A program made the position numbers and the translations under genes. From Lacinutrix venerupis (GTDB taxonomy: Bacteria > Bacteroidota > Bacteroidia > Flavobacteriales > Flavobacteriaceae): 64,000 bases of DNA. Location: positions 265,665-329,664 of the forward strand of contig NZ_RCCH01000005.1 of assembly GCF_003663945.1 (NCBI RefSeq), given 5' to 3'. This document shows positions 1-9,611 of the stretch, piece after piece; the stretch's first letter is position 1, and each line of letters begins with the position of its first letter. The notes under the pieces were generated by a model. The model did no database searches. It worked only from the letters and a program-made list of their open reading frames with translations, and had not been told where the DNA came from.

Positions 1-1
1 T

Positions 2-1213
2 GTTGTAGCTAACGGAGGTGTTTCTACAACTTGGGAAAAACTTGCTTCTGTAGCAAGATCTCAAAATTTCAGATTAACAGTTAGAGATAACGATGCTACT
101 GGAGGACAGACTGCTGTAGATGAAATGACAGTTAATGTAAATGCAGTTGCTGGACCATTTATAGTTACTTCGCAAGATACAGATCAAATAGTATGGACGC
201 CAGGAAGTACAGAAACTATTACTTGGGATGTTGCAGGAACTACAGGAAATGGTATAAATGAATCAAGCGTAGATATTTTATTATCTACATCTCAAACTCA
301 AGATGCAGAAGATTTTGATGTAGTTTTAGCTACTAATGTACCAAATACAGGATCTTATAATATTACTGTACCTAGTAATATTAGTGCACCATATTGTAGA
401 ATTATGGTTAAGGCTTCTAACAATATATTCTTTAATGTTAATGATGAATATTTTGCAGTAGGTAATTATACTTACGGACCAGGAGATGTTTGCCAAGATT
501 ACTTTTTTGCAGCAAATACGCTTTTAGAAGAAAACGATGCAACCTTTGGAGGATTTATTTTAACAGTAAACGACTCTAAAACTATTTCAGATTTAAATAT
601 AAGCGTAGATGTTACTACTACAAATAATGCTGAATTAGCAATGGCTATAAGAGGCCCTTTTGGAGATCAAACAAATTTACATTTCTTACAATCTGGTACT
701 AATAATGGATGTGCTGGATTACCAGATGCATTAATAACTTACGATGACGAAGGTATTCCAAATGCATGTACAAGTACAAGTACTAACCTTTCTCTTCAAC
801 CTCTAGAACCTTTAAGTTTTGCAGACGGAGAAAATTCTTTAGGTGACTGGATTTTTAATATTGGAGATATTATAGTAGATGGAAATAGAGCTACTTGGAA
901 TAGCTTAACTTTAACTATTTGCGAAACAGGTAATATTCCAATTTTAGGAACAACAGATTTTGATTTAGAAAATTCATTCTCAGTTTTTCCAAACCCAAAC
1001 AACGGAGAGTTTAATATTAAATTTAACTCAGTATCTAATGATATAGCTATTTCTATATTTGATGTTAGAGGTCGTTCGGTTTATAATAAATCTTACACAA
1101 CTTCAGGAGCATTTAATGAAGCTATTAACTTAGGAGATGTTCAATCTGGAATGTATTTATTAAATGTAAAAGACGGAGATAGAACAATAACTAAAAAGAT
1201 TATTGTAGAATAA
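2..1213 (+). CDS. C-terminal part of a T9SS-exported protein, probably a reprolysin-like metallopeptidase (partial)
   Basis: The frame is open from the window edge, so the true start lies upstream; the ATG at 125 is internal, and the frame before it already reads an Ig-like strand (LTVRDNDATGG). Domains in order: the end of one beta-sandwich domain, a second one beginning GPFIVTSQD and running to about nt 460, a proprotein-convertase P-domain (nt 490-930, with SDLNISVDV and a GDWIFNIGD-like end), and a type A T9SS sorting domain (about nt 970-1213, starting FSVFPNPNNGEF and ending TKKIIVE). This order is known from flavobacterial secreted zinc metallopeptidases. The catalytic part is outside the window, so the peptidase call is inference. 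The product is expected to be exported by T9SS and attached to the cell surface or released. Confidence 0.8.
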   Translation, partial: VVANGGVSTTWEKLASVARSQNFRLTVRDNDATGGQTAVDEMTVNVNAVAGPFIVTSQDTDQIVWTPGSTETITWDVAGTTGNGINESSVDILLSTSQTQDAEDFDVVLATNVPNTGSYNITVPSNISAPYCRIMVKASNNIFFNVNDEYFAVGNYTYGPGDVCQDYFFAANTLLEENDATFGGFILTVNDSKTISDLNISVDVTTTNNAELAMAIRGPFGDQTNLHFLQSGTNNGCAGLPDALITYDDEGIPNACTSTSTNLSLQPLEPLSFADGENSLGDWIFNIGDIIVDGNRATWNSLTLTICETGNIPILGTTDFDLENSFSVFPNPNNGEFNIKFNSVSNDIAISIFDVRGRSVYNKSYTTSGAFNEAINLGDVQSGMYLLNVKDGDRTITKKIIVE

Positions 1214-1234
1214 TTTTCTACTTTTAAATAAATT

Positions 1235-1267
1235 AAAAACTCCGAAAGCAATTTCGGAGTTTTTTTA
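1235..1267 (+). terminator. Rho-independent terminator after the T9SS protein
   Basis: A 9-bp perfect stem (ACTCCGAAA / TTTCGGAGT) with a 4-nt loop is followed by seven T. It lies 25 nt after the stop codon at 1213. Confidence 0.85.
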
Positions 1268-1305
1268 TTTTATAATAGTTTAAATATTTAAGCTATTTTC
1301 GTTTT

Positions 1306-2421
1306 ATGGAGATGTCTTTTTGGGAAATAAAAACATGGTTAAGCAATGTAGATTATACAATAGTAGGAAGTGGTATTGTGGGACTAAACTGTGCTTTGCA
1401 ATTAAAAGAGAGATTTCCAAAAGCCAATATTTTAATTCTTGAAAAAGGTATTTTACCGCAAGGAGCAAGTACAAAAAATGCAGGATTTGCATGTTTTGGT
1501 AGTTTAAGCGAAATACTAGCCGATTTAAAGCAACATTCTAACGAAGAGGTTTTAGATTTAGTAAAACAGAGACAAGATGGCTTAAAACAACTAAGAGAAA
1601 CTTTAGGAGACAAGGTAATAGATTATAAACCATTGGGCGGCTACGAATTGTTTTCAAAAAAAAATAATGTATTATTTGAAGACTGCTTATCTAAAAAAGA
1701 AAGCATTAATAAATTTTTAAAACCATTATTTAAAGCAGATGTTTTTAGTATAAAACCAAATAACTTTCAATTTAAAAATATTAAGCCAAAGATTGTTTTT
1801 AACCAATTTGAAGGCCAAATAGATACCGGTAAAATGATGTTATCATTAACACAATTGGTATTAAGTAAAGGAGTTAAAATACTAAACAATACGGTTGTTG
1901 AATCTTTTATAGATATTGGAGAATCCGTTAAAGTTAAAACTAATCAGTTTGAATTTACTACATCTAAACTTTTAATTGCAACTAACGGTTTTGCTTCACA
2001 GTTAATTAAAGAAAAAGTAAAGCCAGCAAGAGCACAAGTATTAATTACCAAACCAATTAAAAATTTACAAATAAAAGGTACTTTTCATTTAGAAGAAGGC
2101 TATTACTATTTTAGAAACATAAATAATAGAATACTCTTAGGTGGTGGTAGGCATCTAGATTTTAAAACCGAAGAAACTACTACAATGGCTTTAACTAATA
2201 TTATTCAAAATAAATTAGAAGAGTTGCTTAAATCTACTATTTTACCAAATACAGCTTTTGAAATAGAACATCGCTGGAGTGGTATTATGGGTGTAGGAAG
2301 CCAAAAAAAACCAATTATAAAGCAATTGAGTAATAATGTGTTTTGTGGAGTTAGATTAGGAGGAATGGGAGTTGCTATTGGAAGTAATATTGGTAAACAA
2401 TTAGCAGATTTTTTAAAATAA
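1306..2421 (+). CDS. FAD-dependent oxidoreductase (DAO family)
   Basis: A 371-residue flavoprotein. An N-terminal Rossmann motif GSGIVG (residues 21-26) binds the ADP part of FAD. It is followed by the dinucleotide-binding glutamate strand (ILILEKG) and GASTKNAGF, typical of glycine oxidase and D-amino acid oxidase-like proteins, where FAD contacts the isoalloxazine. The C-terminal stretch VRLGGMGVAIGSN is the second FAD-contact segment of the family. The substrate cannot be read from sequence; related proteins oxidise amines or amino acids. ATG at 1306 or 1312 could start it. It is followed after 3 nt by mtgA, so the two are probably cotranscribed. Confidence 0.8.
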   Translation: MEMSFWEIKTWLSNVDYTIVGSGIVGLNCALQLKERFPKANILILEKGILPQGASTKNAGFACFGSLSEILADLKQHSNEEVLDLVKQRQDGLKQLRETLGDKVIDYKPLGGYELFSKKNNVLFEDCLSKKESINKFLKPLFKADVFSIKPNNFQFKNIKPKIVFNQFEGQIDTGKMMLSLTQLVLSKGVKILNNTVVESFIDIGESVKVKTNQFEFTTSKLLIATNGFASQLIKEKVKPARAQVLITKPIKNLQIKGTFHLEEGYYYFRNINNRILLGGGRHLDFKTEETTTMALTNIIQNKLEELLKSTILPNTAFEIEHRWSGIMGVGSQKKPIIKQLSNNVFCGVRLGGMGVAIGSNIGKQLADFLK

Positions 2422-2424
2422 TTT

Positions 2425-3105
2425 ATGAAGAAACTGTTTAGATTTATAGTTAAATTATTTTTTTGGAGTGTTGTACTTTCAATAGGATTAGTTGTGGTTT
2501 TTAAATTTGTACCTGTTCCTGTAACGCCATTAATGGTAATTCGCTATTTTGAAAACCCATCAGAAAAAAAACTATGGAAACATAATTGGATTCCCATTGA
2601 GGAAATGTCTAAGAACATACAATTAGCAGTTATTTGTAGTGAAGATCAAAAATTTGTTTCACATAATGGATTTGATATTGAAGCTATTGAAAAAGCTTAC
2701 GAGCATAATAAGAAAGGAAAACGTATAAAAGGAGGAAGTACCATAAGCCAACAAACGGCAAAAAATGTGTTTTTATGGCCAAAAAGAAGTTGGTTTAGAA
2801 AAGGTTTAGAAACTTATTTTACATTTTTAATTGAAAAAATTTGGACTAAAGAGCGTATTCTAGAAGTCTATTTAAATAGTATAGAAATGGGAGATAATGT
2901 TTATGGAATTGAAGCAGCGTCACAATTTTGGTTTAATAAACCTGCAATTAAATTAACAAGTTATGAAGCAGCTGCAATAGCTTCTATATTACCCAACCCT
3001 AGAAAATATAAAGCAAACCCAGCTTCTTCTTTTATTCAACAAAGAAAACAATGGATTGTAAAGCAAATGCAATTTTATGGTACTTTAAACTTAAAAACTA
3101 AATAA
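2425..3105 (+). CDS. mtgA: Monofunctional biosynthetic peptidoglycan transglycosylase
   Basis: A 226-residue family GT51 enzyme that polymerises lipid II into glycan strands outside the inner membrane. A membrane anchor spans about residues 8-30. The GT51 motifs are visible: SEDQKF with catalytic Glu73, KGGSTISQQ near residue 102 and ILEVYLNSIEMG. There is no transpeptidase domain, so it is the monofunctional type rather than a class A penicillin-binding protein. It follows the FAD oxidoreductase by 3 nt, and its stop codon overlaps the start of the next gene by one base, indicating one transcript. Confidence 0.93.
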   Translation: MKKLFRFIVKLFFWSVVLSIGLVVVFKFVPVPVTPLMVIRYFENPSEKKLWKHNWIPIEEMSKNIQLAVICSEDQKFVSHNGFDIEAIEKAYEHNKKGKRIKGGSTISQQTAKNVFLWPKRSWFRKGLETYFTFLIEKIWTKERILEVYLNSIEMGDNVYGIEAASQFWFNKPAIKLTSYEAAAIASILPNPRKYKANPASSFIQQRKQWIVKQMQFYGTLNLKTK

Positions 3106-3554
3106 TGACAGTAAAAGAAAAGTTATATAACTTGTGTTTAAATGCCATAGATAATCGTTTGTTAACAGTTAAAGCTACAATGAATGAAATACAAGAATCT
3201 CTACTTTCCGAAACAAAAAGCAGTGCAGGAGACAAACATGAAACAGGCAGAGCAATGTTACAATTAGAGAGAGAAAAAGCAGGAAATCAACTTGCAGAAA
3301 TTATAAAAATTAAAACAAATTTATCTAAAATTGATATTACTAATCAGTCTAAAATAATAAAACCCGGAAGTGTAGTTTATACTAATAAAGCAAATTACTT
3401 TATTAGTATTAGTGCTGGTGAACTAGAGGTTGATAATATTAAATTTTATGCAATCTCACCTAATACACCAATAGGTCTTTTATTAGTTTCTAAAACAGTT
3501 GGCGATACAGTAGTTTTTAGAGATACTAAATTTGTTATTAGTGAGGTTTTTTAA
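3105..3554 (+). CDS. GreA/GreB C-terminal-domain-like protein
   Basis: 149 residues. The N-terminal half is helical and charged, including the segment SSAGDKHETGRAMLQLE, and may form a coiled coil. The C-terminal half (about 85-149) has the fold pattern of the GreA/GreB C-terminal domain: SPNTPIGLLLVSKTVGDTV resembles the SP.SP.G.AL..K.VGD motif of transcript cleavage factors. The usual acidic Gre coiled-coil tip is not recognisable. Homologues in this group are, as far as I recall, often mislabelled 3-oxoacyl-ACP synthase, which nothing here supports. Its start overlaps the mtgA stop (TAATG), and its 3' end overlaps the convergent ABC gene by 17 nt. Role in transcription is inference. Confidence 0.6.
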   Translation: MTVKEKLYNLCLNAIDNRLLTVKATMNEIQESLLSETKSSAGDKHETGRAMLQLEREKAGNQLAEIIKIKTNLSKIDITNQSKIIKPGSVVYTNKANYFISISAGELEVDNIKFYAISPNTPIGLLLVSKTVGDTVVFRDTKFVISEVF

Positions 3555-4458
3555 TTTTCTTTAAATAAATAATAGTACCTTTTTCTAGGTTTTTACTGTT
3601 TTTAAAAAATACATTTTCTCCATTTAAATTAGCTTCAATTAAATAATAATGTCCTTTAAAATAATTGTTTTTTACGATTGCTTTTAAGTTGGAACTATCT
3701 ACTATTTTTAATTGATGTGCATAAATAATATCATTATTTATAATATTAAATTCTCCAAAAAAAGAAGCAACTAAAGCAGTCTTTGGGTCTTTATATAATT
3801 GTTTAGGAGTGTTGTAAGCTTCAATTTTGTTATTGTTTAAAACAAGCATGTTATCTGCAAAACCTAAAACATCTTCTTTGTCATGGGTAGCAACAATACA
3901 AGTAATATTTTTATCCTTTAAATATTTAAAAATACTGCGCCTTAGCGATTGTTTTTTAAAATTATCTATATGGCTAAAAGGCTCATCTAATAATAAAATT
4001 TCTGGAGCTTTTGCTAAGGCTCGTGCTAATGCAACACGTTGTTTTTGTCCACCACTTAATAGCTTTACCTTAGTTGTTGCTACAGCAGTAAGCTCTACAA
4101 CTTGTAGAAGTTCTGCAATGCGTTCTTTTTTTTCTTCTTTGTAAAAGTTTGAAAGATGTTGTCCTATATTTTCTGCAACCGAAATAAAAGGTTCTAACTC
4201 AAATTCTTGAGCAACATATTTCATAAAATCATAACCAATTACTAAATTATGTTTTGGACCAAGAATTTGTTCTTTTTTCCAGAATACAGTTCCGTTATTT
4301 AAGTCGTATTCACCACGAAGTACTTTTAAAAGTGTGCTTTTTCCAGAACCACTTTCGCCAATTATAGCAAGGTATTCTCCTGGTTTTACATTAAAAGAAA
4401 GTGCTTTTAATATTGGAGATTTATTATAATTAAATGATAGGTTATTTACTTTTAACAT
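3538..4458 (-). CDS. ABC transporter ATP-binding protein
   Basis: A 306-residue single ABC ATPase. Walker A is GESGSGKST (residues 34-42), the signature is LSGGQKQR (about 133-140), Walker B is ILLLDEP (about 154-160), and the H-loop is in VATHD. The C-terminal 75 residues form a small beta-rich domain like the TOBE domain of PotA/FbpC-type importers of spermidine, ferric ion or sulfate, so an importer ATPase is the best guess. No permease or binding protein is adjacent, so the transported substrate is unknown. It sits alone between convergent GreA-like and upstream peptidase genes. Confidence 0.8.
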   Translation of the reverse strand: MLKVNNLSFNYNKSPILKALSFNVKPGEYLAIIGESGSGKSTLLKVLRGEYDLNNGTVFWKKEQILGPKHNLVIGYDFMKYVAQEFELEPFISVAENIGQHLSNFYKEEKKERIAELLQVVELTAVATTKVKLLSGGQKQRVALARALAKAPEILLLDEPFSHIDNFKKQSLRRSIFKYLKDKNITCIVATHDKEDVLGFADNMLVLNNNKIEAYNTPKQLYKDPKTALVASFFGEFNIINNDIIYAHQLKIVDSSNLKAIVKNNYFKGHYYLIEANLNGENVFFKNSKNLEKGTIIYLKKIKKPH

Positions 4459-4474
4459 ATTGTATAAATATAAT

Positions 4475-4508
4475 TAGACCTTAAAGTCTATAAAGATTTT
4501 AAGGTCTA
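4475..4508 (-). terminator. Terminator-like hairpin after the prolyl oligopeptidase
   Basis: Inverted repeat TAGACCTTAAA / TTTAAGGTCTA (11 bp) with a 12-nt loop, lying between the peptidase stop (4526) and the ABC gene start (4458). Only a short T-rich tail follows on the minus strand, so it may be a weak terminator. Confidence 0.6.
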
Positions 4509-4525
4509 AAATATATTATAAATTT

Positions 4526-6691
4526 CTAGTCTTTAAATTCATCTTTCGTTTTACTAGGCAATACGTTATAACCCATGTTATAAAGTGTAAATCCAAAAAC
4601 ATCTGCAGCTTGTTCTATAGTTTTACTTACAGGAGTTCCTGCACCATGACCTGCATCTGTTTCTATTCTAATTAATGTTGGATTATCTCCAGATTGTTTT
4701 GCTTGTAATTCTGCCGCAAATTTAAAACTGTGTGCTGGTACAACTCTATCATCATGATCGCCTGTGGTTATTAAAGTTGCAGGATATTGTGTTCCTTCTT
4801 TTACATTATGTACAGGAGAATAGTTTTTTAAATATTCGAACATTTCTTTGTTATCCTCAGCTGTTCCATAATCGTATGCCCAGCCAGCGCCAGCTGTAAA
4901 TGTATGATAACGTAACATATCTAAAACGCCAACAGCAGGTAAAGCAACTTTCATTAAATCTGGTCTTTGTGTCATAGTAGCACCAACTAGTAGTCCTCCG
5001 TTAGATCCTCCTTTTATTGCTAAATATTCTGATGTGGTATAATTTTTTGTTATTAAATATTCTGCTGCAGCAATAAAATCATCAAAAACATTTTGTTTTT
5101 TTAATTGTGTTCCTGCATCGTGCCATTCTTTTCCGTATTCTCCACCACCTCTTAAATTTGCAACAGCATAAATACCACCTTGCTCCATCCAAACAGCATT
5201 TACAATACTAAAACTTGGCGTTAAACTAATATTAAAACCTCCATAACCATAAAGAATTGTTGGGTTTTTTCCGTTAAGCTCAATACCTTTTTTATGTGTA
5301 ATTATCATTGGAATTTTTGTACCATCTTTTGAAGAATAAAAAACTTGTGTGCTTTCATAATCATCATAATTAAAATCTATACTCGATTTTTTATATAGTT
5401 CTGAAGTTCCATTTTCAATATTATATTTATAAATATTATTAGGTGTTACATAGTTTGTAAATGAGTAGTATAATTCCTTGTCTTCTTTTTTAGCTCCAAA
5501 ACCTCCAGCAGTTCCAATACTTGGTAGTTTTACTTCTCTAACTAATTTTCCAGAGTAATCGTATTGAAAAATTTGAGAAACGGCATCTACCATATAATTA
5601 GTAAAAATATAACCACCTGCTGTAGAAGGACTCAAAACATTTTTAGTTTCTGGTATAAAATCAACCCAATTTTCTGGAGTAGGATTTGATGCATCTACTG
5701 TAACAATTTTTTGATTTGGTGCATTTAAATTTGTTACTAGGTAAAGTTTAGAGCCTACATTTTCTAATAAATAAGTATCACTATCTGTATTTCCAATAAC
5801 TTCTATTAAAGGAGCGTTGGTTTTAGTTAAATCTTTTATGTAAAGTTTGTTTCCAGAAGTAGATGTACGAGGTGATATTAATAGGTAGTTATTATCTTCT
5901 GTTACACTTGCATAAATATATCTGTGTTTTTCTTCTGGAGTTGCACCATAAATAACTTTATCATCTTTTTGAGAAGTACCTAGTTTATGGTAATACACTT
6001 TATGTTGATCTGTTTTTGCAGAAAGTTCACTTCCTTTTGGTTTGTCGTAACTAGAATAATAGAAACCTTCATTCTTGTACCAAGACATGCCACTAAATTT
6101 TACATCTACTATGGTGTCTTCAATAATTTCTTTTGTTTCTGTATTCATTATTAATATTTTCCTCCAGTCGCTTCCACCTTCAGAAATTGCGTAGGCTAGT
6201 ATTTTTCCATCTTTAGAAAAACTAGTACCACCCAATGAGGTTGTACCATCATCACTAAAACTATTTGGATCTAAAAATACAGTTGCAGTTTTTGGGTCTT
6301 CTCCTGTTTTATATCTATAAATTACATATTGATTTTGAAGTCCTGTGTTTTTAGAAAAATAAGTGTAATCTCCTTCTTTAAAAGGCGCTCCAATTTTCTC
6401 GTAGTTCCATAATTTTGTTAATCTATCCTTTAATTCATTTCTAAATGGAATGTTGTCTAAATAGCCGTATGTAGTTTTATTTTGTGCTTTTACCCAAGCC
6501 ATAGTTTCCTCACTTCTATCATCTTCTAGCCATCTGTATGGGTCTTTAACTTCTGTTCCAAAGTATGTGTCTACAGTATCTGTTTTTTGTGTTTCTGGAT
6601 AGTTAAGTGTAATTTCTTTTTTACTTTTTTGCTCTTCTTTACAAGACATAATAATTGAAAGTGTTATTAAGCAAATTGCTAATTTTTTCAT
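4526..6691 (-). CDS. Prolyl oligopeptidase family serine peptidase (S9A), lipoprotein
   Basis: 721 residues. The N-terminus is a lipoprotein signal (hydrophobic stretch ending IMSC at residues 14-17), so the enzyme should be anchored to a membrane outside the cytoplasm. The N-terminal two thirds is the beta-propeller of S9A peptidases. The C-terminal alpha/beta hydrolase domain shows the catalytic triad: Ser in GGSNGG (about 562), Asp in GDHDDRV (about 646) and His in DAGHG (about 682). It cleaves short peptides after proline. The length is normal for secreted flavobacterial prolyl endopeptidases. It is monocistronic, flanked by hairpins on both sides. Confidence 0.93.
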   Translation of the reverse strand: MKKLAICLITLSIIMSCKEEQKSKKEITLNYPETQKTDTVDTYFGTEVKDPYRWLEDDRSEETMAWVKAQNKTTYGYLDNIPFRNELKDRLTKLWNYEKIGAPFKEGDYTYFSKNTGLQNQYVIYRYKTGEDPKTATVFLDPNSFSDDGTTSLGGTSFSKDGKILAYAISEGGSDWRKILIMNTETKEIIEDTIVDVKFSGMSWYKNEGFYYSSYDKPKGSELSAKTDQHKVYYHKLGTSQKDDKVIYGATPEEKHRYIYASVTEDNNYLLISPRTSTSGNKLYIKDLTKTNAPLIEVIGNTDSDTYLLENVGSKLYLVTNLNAPNQKIVTVDASNPTPENWVDFIPETKNVLSPSTAGGYIFTNYMVDAVSQIFQYDYSGKLVREVKLPSIGTAGGFGAKKEDKELYYSFTNYVTPNNIYKYNIENGTSELYKKSSIDFNYDDYESTQVFYSSKDGTKIPMIITHKKGIELNGKNPTILYGYGGFNISLTPSFSIVNAVWMEQGGIYAVANLRGGGEYGKEWHDAGTQLKKQNVFDDFIAAAEYLITKNYTTSEYLAIKGGSNGGLLVGATMTQRPDLMKVALPAVGVLDMLRYHTFTAGAGWAYDYGTAEDNKEMFEYLKNYSPVHNVKEGTQYPATLITTGDHDDRVVPAHSFKFAAELQAKQSGDNPTLIRIETDAGHGAGTPVSKTIEQAADVFGFTLYNMGYNVLPSKTKDEFKD

Positions 6692-6727
6692 GGCTACTAA
6701 ATTTTATAGAGTATAAAAATAAACAAA

Positions 6728-6759
6728 AAAAGCGCTTCCTTATAATTGAAAGCGCTTTT
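6728..6759 (-). terminator. Rho-independent terminator after asd
   Basis: Perfect 10-bp stem AAAAGCGCTT / AAGCGCTTTT. On the minus strand it ends in a run of T (plus-strand A run 6724-6730). It lies about 90 nt downstream of the asd stop. Confidence 0.85.
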
Positions 6760-6851
6760 AAAGACTAAAATGATTTACTATTAATTTTTAAATTAAAAGT
6801 AATTTAGGTTTTTAATAAGTGTGTTTAAATCTGTTTTTAACAATATTATAA

Positions 6852-7841
6852 TTACACTAAATTATTTTTTACTAAATATTCTGCTATTTGTACAGTATTT
6901 GTTGCGGCACCTTTTCTAAGATTATCACTTACTACCCAAAGATTTAAAGTATTAGGTTGTGAACCATCTCTACGAATTCTACCTACAAAAACATCATCTT
7001 TACCATTAGCGTATAGCGGCATTGGATAGGTGTTTGTGTCTAAATTATCTTGTAATGTTACTCCATCTGTTTCAGTTAATAATTGCTTTACATCTGCAAT
7101 ATTAAAATCGTTTTCAAATTCTACATTTACAGCTTCGCTATGTCCTCCTGAAGTAGGAATTCTAACAGCTGTTGCAGTTACGGCAATAGTTTTATCGTTA
7201 AGAATTTTTTGCGTTTCACGCACTAATTTCATTTCTTCTTTAGTATATCCGTTTTCTTCAAAAACATCGCAATGCGGAATTGCATTTTTATGAATAGGAT
7301 AATGGTAAGCCATATCACCATCTATACCAGCCATTTCATTTTCTAACTGTTGTACTGCTTTTACACCAGTTCCAGAAATAGATTGATATGTAGATACTAC
7401 AATTCTCTTTATTTTATATTTTTTATGAAGTGGTGCTAAAGCCATTACCATTTGTATGGTAGAACAATTAGGGTTAGCAATAATTTTATCGCTTTTTGAT
7501 AGCTCGCTTGCATTAATTTCTGGAACTATTAATTTTTTAGAATGATCCATTCTCCATGCCGAAGAATTATCAATTACTGTTGTACCAACTTCTGCAAATT
7601 TTGGAGCCCATTCTAAAGATGTGTTTCCGCCTGCCGAAAATAAAGCTACGTCAGGTTTCATTGCAACTGCATCTGCCAAACTTACAATTGTAAACTCTTT
7701 GTTTTTAAAATTTATTTTTTTTCCTACAGAACGTTCTGAAGCAACAGGAATAAATTCTGTAATTTTAAAATTTCGTTCTTCTAGTACTGTGCGCATAACT
7801 TCACCAACCATGCCTGTAACACCAATAACTGCTAATTTCAT
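6852..7841 (-). CDS. asd: Aspartate-semialdehyde dehydrogenase
   Basis: A 329-residue NADPH-dependent enzyme that reduces aspartyl phosphate to aspartate semialdehyde, the branch point to lysine/diaminopimelate, threonine and methionine. The dinucleotide-binding motif GVTGMVGE is at residues 7-14. The active-site Cys lies in NPNCSTIQM (about 126), and the substrate-binding SGTG..AVQQLENE and RIPTSGGHSEAV segments are conserved. The length is normal for the family. A -7 element (TAGCTTTG on the minus strand, 7877-7884) lies 35 nt upstream of the ATG. It is a single-gene unit. Confidence 0.96.
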   Translation of the reverse strand: MKLAVIGVTGMVGEVMRTVLEERNFKITEFIPVASERSVGKKINFKNKEFTIVSLADAVAMKPDVALFSAGGNTSLEWAPKFAEVGTTVIDNSSAWRMDHSKKLIVPEINASELSKSDKIIANPNCSTIQMVMALAPLHKKYKIKRIVVSTYQSISGTGVKAVQQLENEMAGIDGDMAYHYPIHKNAIPHCDVFEENGYTKEEMKLVRETQKILNDKTIAVTATAVRIPTSGGHSEAVNVEFENDFNIADVKQLLTETDGVTLQDNLDTNTYPMPLYANGKDDVFVGRIRRDGSQPNTLNLWVVSDNLRKGAATNTVQIAEYLVKNNLV

Positions 7842-7876
7842 AACTTAATATTTTATTCTAAATTAAAATAGAATTA

Positions 7877-7884
7877 CAAAGCTA
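7877..7884 (-). promoter_or_regulatory. Candidate asd promoter -7 element
   Basis: Exact match to the Bacteroidota TAnnTTTG box on the minus strand (TAGCTTTG), 35 nt before the asd start. No convincing -33 TTG was found at 17-23 nt spacing. Confidence 0.4.
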
Positions 7885-7945
7885 TTGTATTTGTAATAGT
7901 TAGTGTAAAAAAAATAATTATTTTTTTCGTAAAAATACAGCATAA

Positions 7946-7981
7946 AAAAAATCGGTTTTGCAATACAAAACCGATTTTTAT
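7946..7981 (-). terminator. Terminator after mscL
   Basis: Perfect 13-bp stem AAAATCGGTTTTG / CAAAACCGATTTT with a 5-nt loop and T runs on both strands. It lies 23 nt beyond the mscL stop. Confidence 0.9.
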
Positions 7982-8003
7982 AAAATATTTTAAAAAAATT
8001 AAA

Positions 8004-8405
8004 TTACTTTTTTAAAGCATCTCTAATTTCTTTTAATATGTCTAACTCAGATGGTCCTGCTGGAGCAGCTGGAGCCGGAGGAGTTTTTGTTTTATTATAA
8101 GCTTTAACAATCATAAATAATACAAATCCAACAATAATTAAGTTTATTATTGAGTTTATCCATTTACCATACATAATAGCATTTTCTGGTTTTGTAACAA
8201 CTCCATCCGCACCTATTGTAGCTGGAGATAATACATATTTTAAATCGGCAAAATCTACACCGCCAGCAAAATTACCAACAATTGGCATCATAATGTCCGA
8301 TACGAAGCCGTTTACTACCATTCCTACAGCTCCAGCAAGAATAACTGCTACAGCTAAATCTATGACATTTCCTGTCATAATAAAATCCTTAAATTCTTTA
8401 AGCAT
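8004..8405 (-). CDS. mscL: Large-conductance mechanosensitive channel
   Basis: A 133-residue homopentameric inner-membrane channel that opens under hypo-osmotic tension. The conserved N-terminal helix and TM1 are clear (FKDFIMTGNVIDLAVAVILA, residues 5-24, including the gate region), followed by a periplasmic loop of about 45 residues and TM2 (about 83-103, INSIINLIIVGFVLFMIV). The C-terminal cytoplasmic bundle ends DILKEIRDALKK, as in the family. It is a single-gene unit with its own terminator. Confidence 0.97.
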   Translation of the reverse strand: MLKEFKDFIMTGNVIDLAVAVILAGAVGMVVNGFVSDIMMPIVGNFAGGVDFADLKYVLSPATIGADGVVTKPENAIMYGKWINSIINLIIVGFVLFMIVKAYNKTKTPPAPAAPAGPSELDILKEIRDALKK

Positions 8406-8504
8406 AATTTTAATTTTTAATATTAGTTGAATTATTAATTATAAAATTAAATTTAGCTTAATTTTTTAAAAAATCATAAGGTCGTAATGTAAAAGCTTAT
8501 ATAG

Positions 8505-9611
8505 TTATCGATAAAACGTGCGTTTAACACGTTGAGATACGGATGTTAGCAATTCGTAAGAAATAGAATTTATACTTTCTGCTAAATCTTCTGCCGAATG
8601 TTGTGGACCAAAAACAATAACTTCGTCACTTTCTTGACATGCAATGTTTGTAACATCTACCATAATCATGTCCATACAAACATTTCCTATAATTGGTGCT
8701 TTTTGGTTATTTATGTAAACAAATCCTTTTCCATTACCAAAGAGGCGATTTATACCATCTGCATGACCAATAGGTAAAGTAGCCGTTTTTGTGGTTTCTT
8801 TTGCAATAAAAGCGCGGTTGTAACCCAAACTATCTCCTTTTTTTATAGTGTGTATTTGCGAAATACTTGTTTTTAAAGTTGCAATAGGTTTAAGTTTTTT
8901 ATTAATTTCTTTATCATTTCCAAAACCATATAGCCCAATACCACTTCTTACCATATTAAAATGCGCTTGAGGATAATTTAATATTCCAGAAGTATTACAT
9001 TGATGTAGAATAGATTGATAGCCTAAAAGATCTATTATTTTTTTTGAAATATTTTTGAAACTTTCAATTTGGTTTAAGGTAAACTTCTCTTCATTTTTAT
9101 CCTCACTTGCTGCTAAATGAGAGAAAATAGATTTTACTTTAATAGCTTGTGTTTCTTGTAGTTTATTAGCAATAGTGGTAATCTCATTTTCAGCAAAACC
9201 TAATCTATTTAAACCTGTATTAAATTTTAAATGAATAGGATAATTGTTTTGTTTTAGTTCTTTAGATGTTGTTATAAAGTTATTTAAAACTCTTTGAGAG
9301 TAAATATTAGGCTCTAAGCGGTATTCTACAATATCTTTAAAATTTATAGGAAGTGGATGTAATACTAAAATTGGTGTATTTACACCTGCGTTTCTAAGAG
9401 CTATGCCTTCGTCTGTATAAGCAACAGCAAAATAATCTACATTTAAAGTTTCTAAATATTTTGCTATTTCAATAGCATCGCTGCCATAAGCAAATGCTTT
9501 AACTACAGCTAAAAACTTTGTGTTGCTTTTAAGTTTAGATTTAATAAAAGTAACATTGTGTTTTAAAGCGTTTAAGTCTATTTCCAGAACGGTTTCTTGA
9601 CCTTTAGGCAT
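8505..9611 (-). CDS. alr: Alanine racemase
   Basis: A 368-residue fold type III PLP enzyme that interconverts L- and D-alanine for peptidoglycan. The PLP lysine is Lys38 in VVKAFAYG. The second catalytic Tyr lies in the SLGYNRAF region (about 265), and [12 protein letters not shown] is the family's C-terminal motif. Some Bacteroidota carry Alr fused behind a MurF domain; here it is the stand-alone length. Its start overlaps the end of tdk by 8 nt, so tdk-alr is one operon with tdk first. Confidence 0.95.
   Translation of the reverse strand: MPKGQETVLEIDLNALKHNVTFIKSKLKSNTKFLAVVKAFAYGSDAIEIAKYLETLNVDYFAVAYTDEGIALRNAGVNTPILVLHPLPINFKDIVEYRLEPNIYSQRVLNNFITTSKELKQNNYPIHLKFNTGLNRLGFAENEITTIANKLQETQAIKVKSIFSHLAASEDKNEEKFTLNQIESFKNISKKIIDLLGYQSILHQCNTSGILNYPQAHFNMVRSGIGLYGFGNDKEINKKLKPIATLKTSISQIHTIKKGDSLGYNRAFIAKETTKTATLPIGHADGINRLFGNGKGFVYINNQKAPIIGNVCMDMIMVDVTNIACQESDEVIVFGPQHSAEDLAESINSISYELLTSVSQRVKRTFYR

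Noticed and set aside
796..1002. Opposite-strand ORFs in the T9SS gene and similar frames elsewhere
   Set aside because: These are shadows of the strongly coding plus strand with no start signals or protein-like motifs.
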